A stretch of DNA of 64,000 nucleotides from Ashinkailepas kermadecensis. Its lineage: Eukaryota > Arthropoda > Thecostraca > Neolepadidae. The position numbers and the translations under genes are program-made. Under the pieces are notes generated by a model. That model was not told the origin of the DNA. It searched no databases and worked only from the letters and a program-made list of their open reading frames with translations. Where the stretch lies: assembly GCA_034440615.1 (NCBI GenBank), contig JAOTOM010002927.1, positions 1-64,000 of the forward strand. Reading direction: 5' to 3'. Below are positions 1-11,726 of this stretch, one piece after another. Numbering within the stretch: the stretch's first letter is position 1; every line of letters begins with the position of its first letter.

Positions 1-90
1 TCAAACACTCTGAAATATGTGATAAACTGACCAAGACCGTGCATTGGCCTCACAACCAACACCGAGACGGGGCATTGCCCGCAGAAACTG

Positions 91-420
91 CATGTGTTAC
101 GTGCGGACCATAGCGCACCGCAATTGTCACATACTGCACCGCATTCGTTACGTGGGGACCATACCGCACCGCATTCGTTACGTGGGGACCATACCGCGCC
201 GCAATTATCACGTGCGGACCATACCGCACCGCATGTGTCACGTGCGGACCATACCGCACCGCATGTGTCACGTGCCTACCATACCGCAACGCAATTGTCA
301 CCCGAGGGACCACACCTCACGCCAATTGTCACGTGCGGACCATACCGCACCGCAATTGTCACGTGCGGACCATACCGCACCGCATGTGTCACGTGCGGAC
401 AACACCGCACCGCAATTTGT
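91..420. repeat. 30-bp minisatellite, about 11 units
   Basis: About eleven imperfect 30-bp units run head to tail. Most units carry CACGTGCGGACCATACCGCA followed by a CCGCAATTGT or CCGCATGTGT ending, so a perfect palindromic CACGTG hexamer recurs about every 30 bp. One unit near 130-150 is shortened and a few have TACGTGG in place of CACGTG. The 30-bp period keeps frames open on both strands, so the short open frames here are not evidence of coding. Confidence 0.93.
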
Positions 421-1644
421 CGCAGACACGTCACCCCCTCCACGTACGCGGGACCACAAAAGCCGATACCGGTCTGCGCTCTCGCGCCGGGCGGCGGACG
501 TTCATTCCGGTAATCTGTTTGGCCAGTTTATCCCGGCACCAAACAGCGCCGTCTATCTCGGCGGGGTCGAGTCGGCGCTGGCCGGGCGGCCGGCCGCCGT
601 CGCCGGGCGGCATTTCCGGCGCAGTTCCGGCGCGGTGCGGCGGTTACGATGTCTTTGATGACGCCGCAGAAATCCCGGCGATCGCGCTCTACTCGAGTCT
701 CCGCGCGCCGCCGCTCTGCCGGCTGGCCTTGTTGGATCGAGCTGTTGTCTGCCGTGGCTCGCGGGGAGCACTTACCGAGGGCGCGCGTGAGTCAGATCGA
801 ACGTCGAGTGGCCGCCACACGTGCCGGAGAGGTTGTCGCTGTTCGTGACGACCGGTTGTTCAAGCTGAAAATATGCACCGGCGGCGGCGGGCAGGCATTT
901 GGCGCGAACGTTCGGTCAACGGCTGACCGCGCGCAGAAGTGGCGCGGCGGCGTGTTGCGCAACATCTCGGAAAGGTTGCCGCACGCGTGTTCTCGGACCG
1001 GGTTCCAGGACCGCGCGGGGGGAGGTGGAGGCGCCTGCTGGGTGGTGGTGTCGCGGCTGCAAGCACTGCAGACTGCCGGGGCCCGTGATTTGCGACCGGG
1101 CCGGCTGGGCAGCGCCGCTCAGTTGCCTCTCTTTAGTGAAGCATCCCAGGAATGTGCAGCACGTGAGCAGTGTCCATTGCACGGCGAAAATACCGGCCTG
1201 TGGGGCGATGCTGGCGTTGTGCTGACACTGCACCTCGCCGTGCGCTAGGGTATTCAGTCTGGGGTCGTCTCGGCGGCGGAGTTGTGCGCTCCGCCCCCCA
1301 CGCTCACAGCAGCCCGTCCCACACACCTGATGTTCCCGCGCCTGGCTCACCGGACACCGTCCTCCTATCCGCCTGTCGTCTAGCAGCCTCCCGGCCTCCC
1401 GATTGAAAGCCGACTCACAGCTCGGTAGAAGGCAAGTGCCCTGCCCTCTCCTCCCACTCACCTGAAGCGCCGGTCCCTTCCCCGCCCGATACTTCCATGC
1501 CTCCCGTCCCCACAGGTAAAATGTTCCCCTCGGCGGAGGGCCACTCCTCTGCCGATCCTTCCCGCACCCCCACCCGAAATGCTGCACCCCACACACGTGC
1601 CGGTCTATTCCCTCACTTCAGTGAAGCCGCGTGCCCCGCTCTGC
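421..1644. other. GC-rich single-copy spacer, no gene seen
   Basis: This CpG-rich, non-repetitive DNA joins the 30-bp array to the 84-bp array. Overlapping open frames occur on both strands, as expected for GC-rich DNA, but none shows a recognisable domain, and I found no credible splice-site or codon pattern. It looks like the shoulder of a CpG island carrying the neighbouring arrays. Confidence 0.5.
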
Positions 1645-3917
1645 TCACACCTGCCGTCACCTGCCATCACCTCCCACCCACCGGACACCTGTCCCGTCCC
1701 GCGGGCAGGTATGGATCGGTGGGCCGTCTCACACCTGCCGTCACCTGCCATCATCTCCCCACCACCGGACACCTGTCCCGTCCCGCGGGCAGGTGTGGAT
1801 CGGGGGCCGTCTCACACCTGCCGTCACCTGCCATCATCTCCCACCCACCGGACACCTGTCCCGTCCCGCGGGCAGGTATGGATCGGTGGGCCGTCTCACA
1901 CCTGCCGTCACCTGCCATCATCTCCCACCCACCGGACACCTGTCCCGTCCCGCGGGCAGGTATGGATCGGTGGGCCGTCTCACACCTGCCGTCACCTGCC
2001 ATCATCTCCCACCCACCGGACACCTGTCCCGTCCCGCGGGCAGGTATGGATCGGTGGGCCGTCTCACACCTGCCGTCACCTGCCATCATCTCCCACCCAC
2101 CGGACACCTGTCCCGTCCCGCGGGCAGGTATGGATCGGTGGGCCGTCTCACACCTGCCGTCACCTGCCATCATCTCCCACCCACCGGACACCTGTCCCGT
2201 CCCGCGGGCAGGTATGGATCGGTGGGCCGTCTCCACACCTGCCGTCACCTGCCATCATCTCCCACCCACCGGACACCTGTCCCGTCCCGCGGGCAGGTAT
2301 GGATCGGTGGGCCGTCTCACACCTGCCGTCACCTGCCATCATCTCCCACCCACCGGACACCTGTCCCGTCCCGCGGGCAGGTATGGATCGGTGGGCCGTC
2401 TCACACCTGCCGTCACCTGCCATCATCTCCCACCCACCGGACACCTGTCCCGTCCCGCGGGCAGGTATGGATCGGTGGGCCGTCTCACACCTGCCGTCAC
2501 CTGCCATCATCTCCCACCCACCGGACACTTGTCCCGTCCCGCGGGCAGGTATGGATCGGTGGGCCGTCTCACACCTGCCGTCACCTGCCATCATCTCCCC
2601 ACCCACCGGACACCTGTCCTGTCCCGCGGGCAGGTATGGATCGGTGGGCCGTCTCACACCTGCCGTCACCTGCCATCATCTCCCACCCACCGGACACCTG
2701 TCCCGTCCCGCGGGCAGGTATGGATCGGTGGGCCGTCTCACACCTGCCGTCACCTGCCATCATCTCCCACCCACCGGACACCTGTCCCGTCCCGCGGGCA
2801 GGTATGGATCGGTGGGCCGTCTCACACCTGCCGTCACCTGCCATCATCTCCCACCCACCGGACACCTGTCCGTCCCGTGGGCAGGTATGGATCGGTGGGC
2901 CGTCTCACACCTGCCGTCACCTGCCATCATCTCCCACCCACCGGACACCTGTCCCGTCCCGCGGGCAGGTATGGATCGGTGGGCCGTCTCACACCTGCCG
3001 TCACCTGCCATCATCTCCCACCCACCGGACACCTGTCCCGTCCCGCGGGCAGGTATGGATCGGTGGGCCGTCTCACACCTGCCGTCACCTGCCATCACCT
3101 CCCACCCACCGGACACCTGTCCCGTCCCGCGGGCAGGTATGGATCGGTGGGCCGTCTCACACCTGCCGTCACCTGCCATCATCTCCCACCCACCGGACAC
3201 CTGTCCCGTCCCGCGGGCAGGTATGGATCGGTGGGCCGTCTCACACCTGCCGTCACCTGCCATCACCTCCCACCCACCGGACACCTGTCCTGTCCCGCGG
3301 GCAGGTATGGATCGGTGGGCCGTCTCACACCTGCCGTCACCTGCCATCATCTCCCACCCACCGGACACCTGTCCCGTCCCGCGGGCAGGTATGGATCGGT
3401 GGGCCGTCTCACACCTGCTGTCACCTGCCATCATCTCCCACCCACCGGACACCTGTCCCGTCCCGCGGGCAGGTATGGATCGGTGGGCCGTCTCACACCT
3501 GCCGTCACCTGCCATCATCTCCCACCCCCGGACACCTGTCCGTCCCGCGGGCAGGTATGGATCGGTGGGCCGTCTCACACCTGCCGTCACCTGCCATCAC
3601 CTCCCCACCCACCGGACACCTGTCCCGTCCCGCGGGCAGGTATGGATCGGTGGGGCCGTCTCACACCTGCCGTCACCTGCCATCATCTCCCACCCACCGG
3701 ACACCTGTCCCGTCCCGCGGGCAGGTATGGATCGGTGGGCCGTCTCACACCTGCCGTCACCTGCCATCACCTCCCACCCACCGGACACCTGTCCCGTCCC
3801 GCGGGCAGGTATGGATCGGTGGGCCGTCTCACACCTGCCGTCACCTGCCATCACCTCCCACCCACCGGACACCTGTCCCGTCCCGCGGCAGGTGCGGATC
3901 TGCTGGCCGTCTCACGC
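1645..3917. repeat. 84-bp minisatellite, about 27 units
   Basis: About 27 highly similar 84-bp units. Each contains three CACCTG hexamers (CACACCTGCCGTCACCTGCC and GGACACCTGTCCC) plus CAGGTA, all E-box type sequences. Because 84 is 28 codons, frames of 764-962 residues stay open on the plus strand and shorter ones on the minus strand. Single-base indels in a few units (near 2,231, 2,600, 2,868, 3,530 and 3,650) switch frame without regard for coding, and three frames are open at once, so I treat this as a noncoding tandem repeat. The last unit (about 3,880-3,917) is degenerate. Confidence 0.95.
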
Positions 3918-4130
3918 CCCGTTAAACGCGTCAGCGTGGGCGTCGACGCCGCCTCCCATCCAACGGTGAATCCCTTCCATCGGCTTTTACTGTCAGACTT
4001 AGTGCTGCGTCGCGTCGGATCCGGCGCGCGTCGTCTTCGTCTCGTCCGAGAGCGCGGGCGACGTCATCTGTCATCGCGCCGGGCAGGCGGCTGGCTTTGT
4101 GCCGGATGGCGTGGCGCGGCGAGCCCTCGG

Positions 4131-4225
4131 CGCCGACATGGCAAACGCGACATGGCGCCGACATGGAAAACGCGACATGGCGCCGACACGGCAGGCGCGA
4201 CATGGCGCCGACACGGCAAGCGCGA
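4131..4225. repeat. 25-bp short tandem repeat, about 4 units
   Basis: The segment CGCCGACATGGCAAACGCGA recurs with a 25-bp period at 4,131, 4,156, 4,181 and 4,206, with small changes (ACATGG or ACACGG). It lies in the GC-rich right shoulder of the 84-bp array, about 210 bp beyond its end. Confidence 0.85.
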
Positions 4226-6179
4226 GTTTACGGCTCAGACGCACCCGCGCACACCTCGTTGGCATGCACGGCCAGTGCGGTCGGTTGGCCGGCGCGACGA
4301 CTTGTGCGAGTGTGTCATACGCCGAACGTGTCGGGACTGGATGCCGCGCTGCAGCTTCCACGTCTCGCCCAGCCTGCAAACATGATTTCGTATTCCAGGA
4401 TACGGCTTAATTAGGCATTCAGGCTGAGGCGGTGCACGTGATTGCGCCCGGCGCCTTTACCGAGGGCGTCGGCAGTCGTCCGACCCACAACGACCAAACG
4501 CTTAATTGATGGCATTAATAGGCATTCGAAACTCGCGTGTGCGGGGCCGTTATTGCGGTGTGCATGCGCATATTATAATGCCAGCCCACATTTGCCATGG
4601 AGGCATTGCATGGGTGGACCGTCTGTTACTTTGCCAAAGCTTGAAAGGCATTACAAATATCTTGTGCTCCATAATCAGATATGTAGATGCAAGTGAGGCA
4701 CACCTAGAGTGATGTTTAGTTTTGGCAGACAGAAACCGCCCGACTCGCCAGGGGCCATAATGCTGCAAGCTCATGCATAGCAATAAGCGGTCGTGCTCTG
4801 CCATAAGTTAAAGGGACAATTCCAACGCAAGTGGGCATTTACATGGGATGCATCATGGATGATGAAAGTAACTCATCAAAGCCTGCACTTATCTGCTCCA
4901 AACGTAAATGTGGCGTCGTTGTATTTTCCTTCTCATGGAAAAGCATTGGCCCGCCCCCACCCCTCCCCGGTTTGGTTTGTACATGCAATGTGCGTTGCTC
5001 ACGAACCTGGCACGAACCTGGACATTGGTGCAGTAGCTGCTTGAAACCGAAGATAATTGTCCCTGCCGGTGGCGTAAGAACCTTCCATATCTCTTGCCCG
5101 CTGAGCATGGAAACCAACAAGCTATCATGAGACTGCTTCCCTTAAACAAACCAAGTTTATATTGGAAAACTCGGATATCACCGAAATGACAAGCGTTATT
5201 CCTATTCTTTTATAATTCTTATTTCTTATTCCTTATTCGAATTATTTTTCTATTTTTCTTTTTATAAACTGAGGTAAAGCCTGTATCCATCTGTTTTTGT
5301 ATTGGGAGAGCGGTTATCACAAGGGCTCATGTGAGACATGCAAGTGAGTTCAACATTGCTTTAAGACTTACACATACCATGTCATTGGTGTCACGTTGTG
5401 AAATTGATTAGCGGTAGCAATTGATGTTTTTGATTTGACAACTTCTCCGGGCAGGCGCACCATCGGTTGACTGAAAAGGGTTGGTTGAGCGGGAGGGGGG
5501 GGAGGGGACCTCCATAGGGTCAACGGTCAAGCCTTGGTTTGATTGGGGAAATTAATGATTGGGTTGCAGTTGCCCCCTCAGCACACAGTACACAGACGGT
5601 GACGCCGCTGTACGGTGTGGCGAGCAGAGTGATGCTTCTGATCACCGCATTTGGCACAATATAAGCGAGGTGAGTGTGAGAAGCAGATAAATATCACAGT
5701 CGGGCTGCCCAGAAGCATCTGCCGGAGGTGTTGATAACAGGTGTCAATCACGCGATTATGCCTGCTCACGGGCAATGGTATTGCGAATTTTGAATCTTCA
5801 TGCCAGAGGTGGCTGGTCGCAAAAGATGAAAGGGAGATGAAAAGATGAAAGGTGAAATGCACAAGTGAATGTAGCTCGGGATTGTGAGATATCAAGCATC
5901 ATTGGTAGGATGTGGACTGCTGTCAAACTATTCATTGCGATGTGTTTGTAGTGTTACACTTGTCGGCTACAAAGCCAGATTTACTGGTTTCAGCAGGCGG
6001 TGGCCCCGGGCGTTTGTTCTCGTCTCATGACCTGACGGTGTTGGCACCAGTCATAGACACCCGGTGATTTGGCCTTGGGTATTTGACAGCCGGAAATGTG
6101 CAGCAAGGCTGGACACGACGTGTTTATTGTAATGTCGAAACATACCGGTACTACCGGTCTAAACTAAGTCATTGAAGGG
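4226..6179. other. Spacer; GC-rich then AT-rich, no gene supported
   Basis: GC-rich to about 4,400 and then ordinary mixed sequence. A low-complexity pyrimidine and AT-rich tract built from TTATTC-like words lies at 5,195-5,270. The minus strand has one open frame of 105 codons (5,578-5,895) whose last 29 residues contain two CxxC pairs spaced like a zinc-binding motif. It has no supporting context and I do not assign a family. Confidence 0.45.
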
Positions 6180-7077
6180 GAGTTCGGCGGCCATGTGGTG
6201 GATGGAAGGTGGTGGAAGTTCTGCGGCTATGTGGTGGGTGGAAGGTGGGTGGAAGTTCAGCGGCTATGTGGTGGGTGGAAGGTGGGTGGAAGTTCAGCGG
6301 CTATATGGTGGGTGGAAGGTGGGTGGAAGTTCAGCAGCTATGTGGTGGATGGAAGGTGGGTGGAAGTTCAGCGGACATGTGGTGGGTGGAAGTTCAGCGG
6401 CCATGTGGTGGGTGGAAGGTGGGTGGAAGTTCAGCGGCTATATGGTGGGTGGAAGGTGGGTGGAGGTTCAGCGGACATGTGCTGGGTGGAAGTTCAGCGA
6501 CCATGTGGTGGGTGGAAGGTGGGTGGAGGTTCAGCGGCTATATGGTGGGTGGAAGATGAGTGGAAGTTCAGCAGCTATGTGGTGGGTGGAAGGTGGGTGG
6601 AAGTTCAGCGGACATGTGGTGGGTGGAAGTTCAGCGGCCATGTGGTGGGTGGAAGGTGGGTGGAGGTTCAGCGGCTATGTGGTGGGTGGAAGTTCAGCGG
6701 CCATGTGGTGGGTGGAAGGTGGGTGGAAGTTCAGCGGCTATGTGGTGGGTGGAAGTTCAGCGGCTATGTGGTGGGTGGAAGGTGGGTGGAAGTTCAGCGG
6801 CTATGTGGTGGGTGGAAGGTGGGTGGAAGTTCAGCGGCTATGTGGTGGGTGGAAGGTGGGTGGAAGTTCAGCGGCTATGTGGTGGGTGGAAGGTGGGTGG
6901 AAGTTCAGCGGCTATGTGGTGGGTGGAAGGTGGGTGGAAGTTCAGCGGACATGTGGTGGGTGGAAGTTCAGCGGACATGTGGTGGGTGGAAGTTCAGCGG
7001 ACATGTGGTGGGTGGAAGTTCAGCGGCTATGTGGTGGGTGGAAGTTCAGCGGCTATGTGGTGGGTGGAAGGTGGGAA
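6180..7077. repeat. 37/26-bp G-rich minisatellite
   Basis: Units come in a long form of 37 bp and a short form of 26 bp that lacks an internal 11-bp GGAAGGTGGGT-type segment. All carry GTGGTGGGTGGAAG and end in TTCAGCGGCTAT or TTCAGCGGACAT. The plus strand is strongly G-rich, with runs such as GGTGGGTGGAAGGTGGGTGG. One plus-strand frame (6,172-7,200) crosses the array and continues for about 45 codons of unique sequence; this is probably chance, since two other frames are also open. Confidence 0.94.
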
Positions 7078-7762
7078 CAAGCTCACTACTTGGCGAATGG
7101 CGTGGATGTTGTGAAATGTGAAGAAAAAATATTCGGGGATGACAATGTTTTGCAAGAATTAGTATACATTTGTGCAGAACGAAGCCGTGACTCCGTCTGA
7201 TTTGAAACAAGTGCCTGGGTGCCATTCCCAAAAAGATAGGATGTTACTAGTTAATAACGTAGAATAGTTCACATCTGATGTTACCAGTTCAACGCAGCAT
7301 GACGTCTTGGTCCAACGACATTGATTGGTAATGCCTAACGCCCCCCCCCCCTCCGTCGCCAAGCTACCTCAGCATCCAATCAACCAGTCGAACCGACTCC
7401 AGCATGGGTTGGTAGTCATGTACTTGCGCTTTTGGTGTTTATTTTTGCTTAACCCGATCTCCGGTAAGATCCTCACATCACGTTTTTTGGGGGGGAGGGG
7501 GGTGGAAGATCCCCTTCCAACTTCCACGATCAACGGTGCATGAACGCGAACCGGGTACCATTGGAAGCCCTCGATAAGTAGGGTCTGAAATGGCCTCATT
7601 TTATTTTGACATAATTTTGGACTCAAAGTGGCGGTTTAAGAAAAAAATATTCGAAAAATGTTATACCTTAACGTTTCATCTCCGTTCCTAGTAAAGACAC
7701 TGAGTTAAAGCGCACGCTAATTGAACGCTAATTACACCGCGAATGTCACAAAAATAGTCACA
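7078..7762. other. AT-leaning spacer with a C11 run
   Basis: Unique sequence with no recognisable coding region. It holds an 11-base C homopolymer at 7,341-7,351 and a G-rich patch (GGGGGGGAGGGGGGTGG) near 7,490-7,506. Confidence 0.45.
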
Positions 7763-7912
7763 TTGGTCCACCTGGACCAAAATTGGCGGTGACCTTAAGT
7801 CACTGACCTTACCTCAAACACAAGTGCAATACATACTTTCTATGAGCACTGCCAAATTGTAATGTGGCAAGCTTCATCTCAATATATTTTCACCTGTATG
7901 AGCCTTTAAAAA
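7763..7912. repeat. Dispersed TGACCT-rich repeat, copy A
   Basis: This block and the one at 8,228-8,375 align along their length. Shared landmarks in the same order are CCAAAATTGGC, TGACCT, CACTGACC, TCAAACA, ATACAT, GCCAAATTGT and a TTTCAC/TTTCAT ending. They are two diverged copies of one repeat about 150 bp long. Words of the form TGACC(T) recur, and similar TGACCT-rich text occurs at 27,400-27,990, so this is likely a dispersed family. Confidence 0.5.
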
Positions 7913-8227
7913 GTAATAAATTTGCCATATGACAATGATCTAGGATAACCTTCACCTTTGCTATGATTCATAGTGTTGGTTCATTTCGGCAAGTTAAGTC
8001 ATGAAATGCAAGTTTGATACTATTTAGGCCATAAAAAACTCGATATAAGCCATAAAAAGAGGAGTTTGTAAATAGGTTTTGCCAACTTAGCGCACTGTAT
8101 CTTGGCCTGACCTCGGGTCACTCGACGGAGATCAATCAAATTGGAGAAACAACTTATCATATGTCTGCATGCATACCAAGGGAAATAAATCCGGTTGGAA
8201 GAAAATACATATTACAAAAATAGGAAC

Positions 8228-8375
8228 CTTGGTCCAAAATTGGCCATGACCTCATGCCACTGACCCGACTTCAAACAGAAACCCGAGATACATTTTGTAG
8301 GCAATGCCAAATTGTGCTCGCGTACCACATTTCATTTCAATATCTTTTCATTTAAATGATTTATCGATCCTTAAA
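8228..8375. repeat. Dispersed TGACCT-rich repeat, copy B
   Basis: Second copy, about 466 bp downstream of copy A and in the same orientation, with the same ordered landmarks (TTGGTCCAAAATTGGCCATG, CACTGACC, TTCAAACA, GCCAAATTGT). Homology appears to fade after about 8,375, before the hairpin at 8,475. Confidence 0.5.
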
Positions 8376-8474
8376 TAATTTTGAAGGTGGTCTTCTTTGA
8401 CCTGTGCTAGGTCAATGACCTTACATTATCCCAGGTTGAAACTTCAACATCAGACGCACAACAGATCAAGGTAA

Positions 8475-8513
8475 AAATAGCGAAGAAGTACGGCGCTGCG
8501 CGCCGCGCTATTT
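8475..8513. other. Two-part GC-rich hairpin
   Basis: Outer arms AAATAGCG (8,475-8,482) and CGCTATTT (8,506-8,513) are perfect inverted repeats. Inside them GGCGC (8,492-8,496) pairs with GCGCC (8,500-8,504) across a TGC loop. It follows the TGACCT-rich repeat and may be the terminal stem-loop of that element. A GC-rich hairpin beside a CTAT sequence resembles Helitron 3' ends, but the CTRR terminus expected for that class is absent. Confidence 0.45.
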
Positions 8514-9392
8514 CTCTGTCAGGGAAAAAAGCCTTAGGAGGGGGCCTAAAAGACCCCCAGACTGGGGGTTGCAATTCAAGGAGTGGCCATTGATGACGTC
8601 ACAGATCATGTTAAGTGAATAGTTGGTAACCTAGAGAACGTTACACTTCCTCCACCAGTTTATCTAAACACCAAATTGAGAACTTGGTCTAATCTAGACT
8701 GGAATTTAATACTTACTGTCTTGCCAGATTGATGGATACAACAGCTTGCCTTTCAAGGCAATGTGCAACACCACATATCAGGCCAAGTGAGGATATTGGA
8801 AAGTTTGAAAAATCGCTAAGTATCATCTATTTGTGTCAGTAACCAGTGGTGCCACCTTGCATATATCCCAAGGGCAGCCACCGGCCTGCTCAGTCATTGA
8901 TTTGACCCACTCTATCATCACCTTGGCCCCAATCAGGCTGTATCGTAACCACTGGGTCTATGGGTGTGCACTAGATACAAGATGTGTTGGGGGCAGCTTT
9001 GGTCATCGGAAAGGCAGTTGCCCCCCCTCCCACCAACGTCATAATGTGATGCCTTTTAGGCCAATGTTTGCGCCCAAGCCAGTAACCAAGCAACAGTGTG
9101 AGCATATCTGGACGGAAATCGACAGGACCAAATGAGGCATATCTGGTCGGAACGTCACATAATGGTGTTCCCACTCCAAAGCTTTATCAGCACAGGCTAC
9201 CAGACTGTCCCCAGTCCACTAGCGCATCATCCTGACGCGCAGTGACGCGCAGTGATGCGCAGTGACGTCCCCTGAACCTCCTCGGTGGCATGAGACAGCT
9301 AGCAATATGAAATTACCACGGCAACTTCTGGTTTATTGAACAAAGGAACATCGCATTAACCAATTTTAGATCAGGCATGGAATACGCGAATG

Positions 9393-9393
<1 letters not shown>
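8514..9393. other. Unique spacer, no gene supported
   Basis: Mixed-composition DNA. A 100-codon plus-strand open frame at 8,833-9,135 shows no recognisable domain. A short GTGACGCGCA/GTGATGCGCA duplication occurs at about 9,230-9,265. Confidence 0.4.

Positions 9394-9440
<47 letters not shown>
9394..9440. repeat. (TA)n microsatellite
   Basis: About 23 uninterrupted AT dinucleotides. Confidence 0.97.
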
Positions 9441-9442
<2 letters not shown>

Positions 9443-9617
9443 AATGTAAATTATACGTACCAATAAATATTCAACTGCGAACAAAATCTGGTTGTCAAGT
9501 ATGTCGACGTGACTGGCCTTCCATGCCCTGCAACTATACGTGGCTGCTGCTGTCCCAGCGTGACATGCCAAGTTCACGGCAGCTGTGTGTTCAATAGCCC
9601 GAGGGCAACAAACGACG

Positions 9618-9905
9618 GCAGCCCCGCAGAAGCGCCGCCGAATGTCACGGCAGCCCCGCAGAAGCGCCGCCGAATGTCACGGCAGCCCCGCAGAAGTGCC
9701 GCCGAATGTCACGGCAGCCCCGCAGAAGCGCCGCCGAATGTCACGGCAGCCCCGCAGAAGCGCCGCCGAATGTTACGGCAGCCCCGCAGAAGTGCCGCCG
9801 AATGTCACGGCAGCCCCGCAGAAGTGCCGCCGAATGTCACGGCAGCCCCGCAGAAGTGCCGCCGAATGTCACGGCAGCCCCGCAGAAGCGCCGTCGAATG
9901 TTACG
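9618..9905. repeat. 32-bp minisatellite, 9 units
   Basis: Nine 32-bp units containing GCAGCCCCGCAGAAGCGCCG and then CCGAATGTCACG. Differences between units are mostly GCGCCG versus GTGCCG, a CpG transition, plus GTCACG versus GTTACG. Confidence 0.93.
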
Positions 9906-11101
9906 CTTCAGCTGCTGGTTTCCAACCAGCTTTGGGTGTGCAAAGCTGTGGATATTATACCGACCCTCACGTCCTCATCCTAGATCGTTCCTACGTTCTA
10001 GGATGCCACTTCAAATTGTGCCCACATATATTTATGCGTGGAAGAGGAGAAAAGAAGAACAAAGCGATGAGCACTTTGCTGCTTCTTCGTCCAGTACAGA
10101 TATGTCTCACAGCCGGCTATATATATAGTTATGTTCATTGCAGATATTGTCCCTGAGGGCCTGATCAGCATTCACACACAGGCATTTACGTGTTGCTGGG
10201 AAAGAACATGTCGCCTCCTCGTATTGCGTCGAGCCACAGCGATATTAACATCTCTTGTATTAATTGTGTACACATTTCACATAAGTTCTATATCGATGTT
10301 GTTAACCTAGTGGCAGTGCAGTCTGTGTAACCTTGTACATCATGCCACGCGATGTTTTATTAGCATATACGAGAAATCGATCTAAGACTATGTCTTTGTA
10401 ACATGAAGTATGCATTGTAAATGCAGCACGTGTGGTCGTCGACAATCCGAAGCAGCCCAGCACAGCCCCGCACAGCTATCATCCGGCGACCCAGACAAAT
10501 ACACCACCAGCTATGGCGTCCCCGGTTCACGCAGAGCAGGACAATGTTCAATTTTGAAGGGATTTCTCTAAGAGATGAACATGAATAATTGGTGTTGTAT
10601 GATTTCGTTGGCTAAAATTCGGTCCAAATTATGCTATAACAAATTCCACTTTCTGATTTAAATCATACGCATTGATCAGAGCTGGCTGGAAATGATGCAA
10701 AATGATCAGGAAAAATGCTAATCGCCGCGCCACGTATCCTGCGTCACTCCTGACACATAGCGTAACCCATTTTACATACATTTTTATGTTTTTCGATCGA
10801 TTCTATACCACGCTTTGCCCAATGCGATGTTGATCTGAAGATTCAAAGCAGAGTACGATGGTCTGTCATGTGCGATCCTCATCTTATGAAATATCACCTT
10901 TTACCACACCACCTATTGCCCTGTAATTCAAAAGCATCATTTTGCGCCCGTGCTATGGAGACTACCCTGTCAAGAAAGCTACTTTGGCGATGATGCACGT
11001 TGGTACGAGTAGAGTGCTATTTATCGACACCATATTCATTTAAGCAGACGCTAAGCGACCAGCAGGTACTTGAAGTGTTTTCCAGATTCGAATTGTGGAT
11101 G
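9906..11101. other. AT-leaning spacer, no gene supported
   Basis: Unique DNA with a small TATATATATA patch near 10,118. No domain-bearing open frame and no RNA gene recognised. Confidence 0.4.
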
Positions 11102-11187
11102 TGCCACTAGCATAGCGAGGCGCCGATAGGTGAACATGGGCGAATGCCACTAGCATAGCGAGGCGGTGATAGGTGAACATGGGCGAA
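11102..11187. repeat. 43-bp direct duplication
   Basis: Two adjacent copies of a 43-bp segment beginning TGCCACTAGCATAGCGAGGC start at 11,102 and 11,145 and differ at about two positions. This is the two-copy state from which longer arrays can grow. Confidence 0.9.
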
Positions 11188-11726
11188 TGCATGCGTATAT
11201 GCGGTCACCATATGCGATCACCGAGCATGGTAATGACAATGTTGTGGGCACGTCTGAAATGGCGGAGGGAGGCCATTTTATGCTATGGTGCTAACACGAA
11301 GGCAGGATGCATGACCCTTTTTCGTGCTGGTGAAATCCCCAGCTCCTGAACATACAATACGTGATGAACAGACACACAATGAGCAAGGAAAACTATGCTG
11401 TGGGCATAAAATGACCTTGCTGTCGACGTGCCCCTAAACATCGATGCATCGCCAAGGAAAGCAATGATTAAGCAAAGCAATGAAAAGCAAAACAAGAAGG
11501 AATCTTCACGCTCGTTTCAGATCAAAGTTCTGATGTGGCGTGTTGGAAAATTATCACAATAATAATCGTCAAGTGCTGCTGCGTTGAGTAAGACTGGTTG
11601 ATAGCTTGATCTTTTGAAAGCATGTCCTTGTCGAGAGCAGGTTAACGCTTCTCCACACAAACTCTTCTTTCTAACGTTACGTTTTGCGATCACAGCATGA
11701 CACTGGCGGCGGCCAGTTACATGCCT
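11188..11726. other. Unique spacer, no gene supported
   Basis: No recognisable coding, RNA or repeat feature. Confidence 0.35.

Noticed and set aside
1497..4385. 962-codon plus-strand open frame as a repetitive protein gene
   Set aside because: The 84-bp unit is a multiple of three, so three plus frames and minus frames are open together, and single-base indels switch frame freely. No signal peptide or domain at either end.
5578..5895. Zinc-finger or transposase C-terminus on the minus strand
   Set aside because: Two CxxC pairs at the end of a 105-codon frame are suggestive, but spacing and surrounding residues match no family I can name and no upstream domain exists.
8492..8513. Helitron 3' terminus
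   Set aside because: The hairpin is present, but the CTRR end and a matching TC start were not found.
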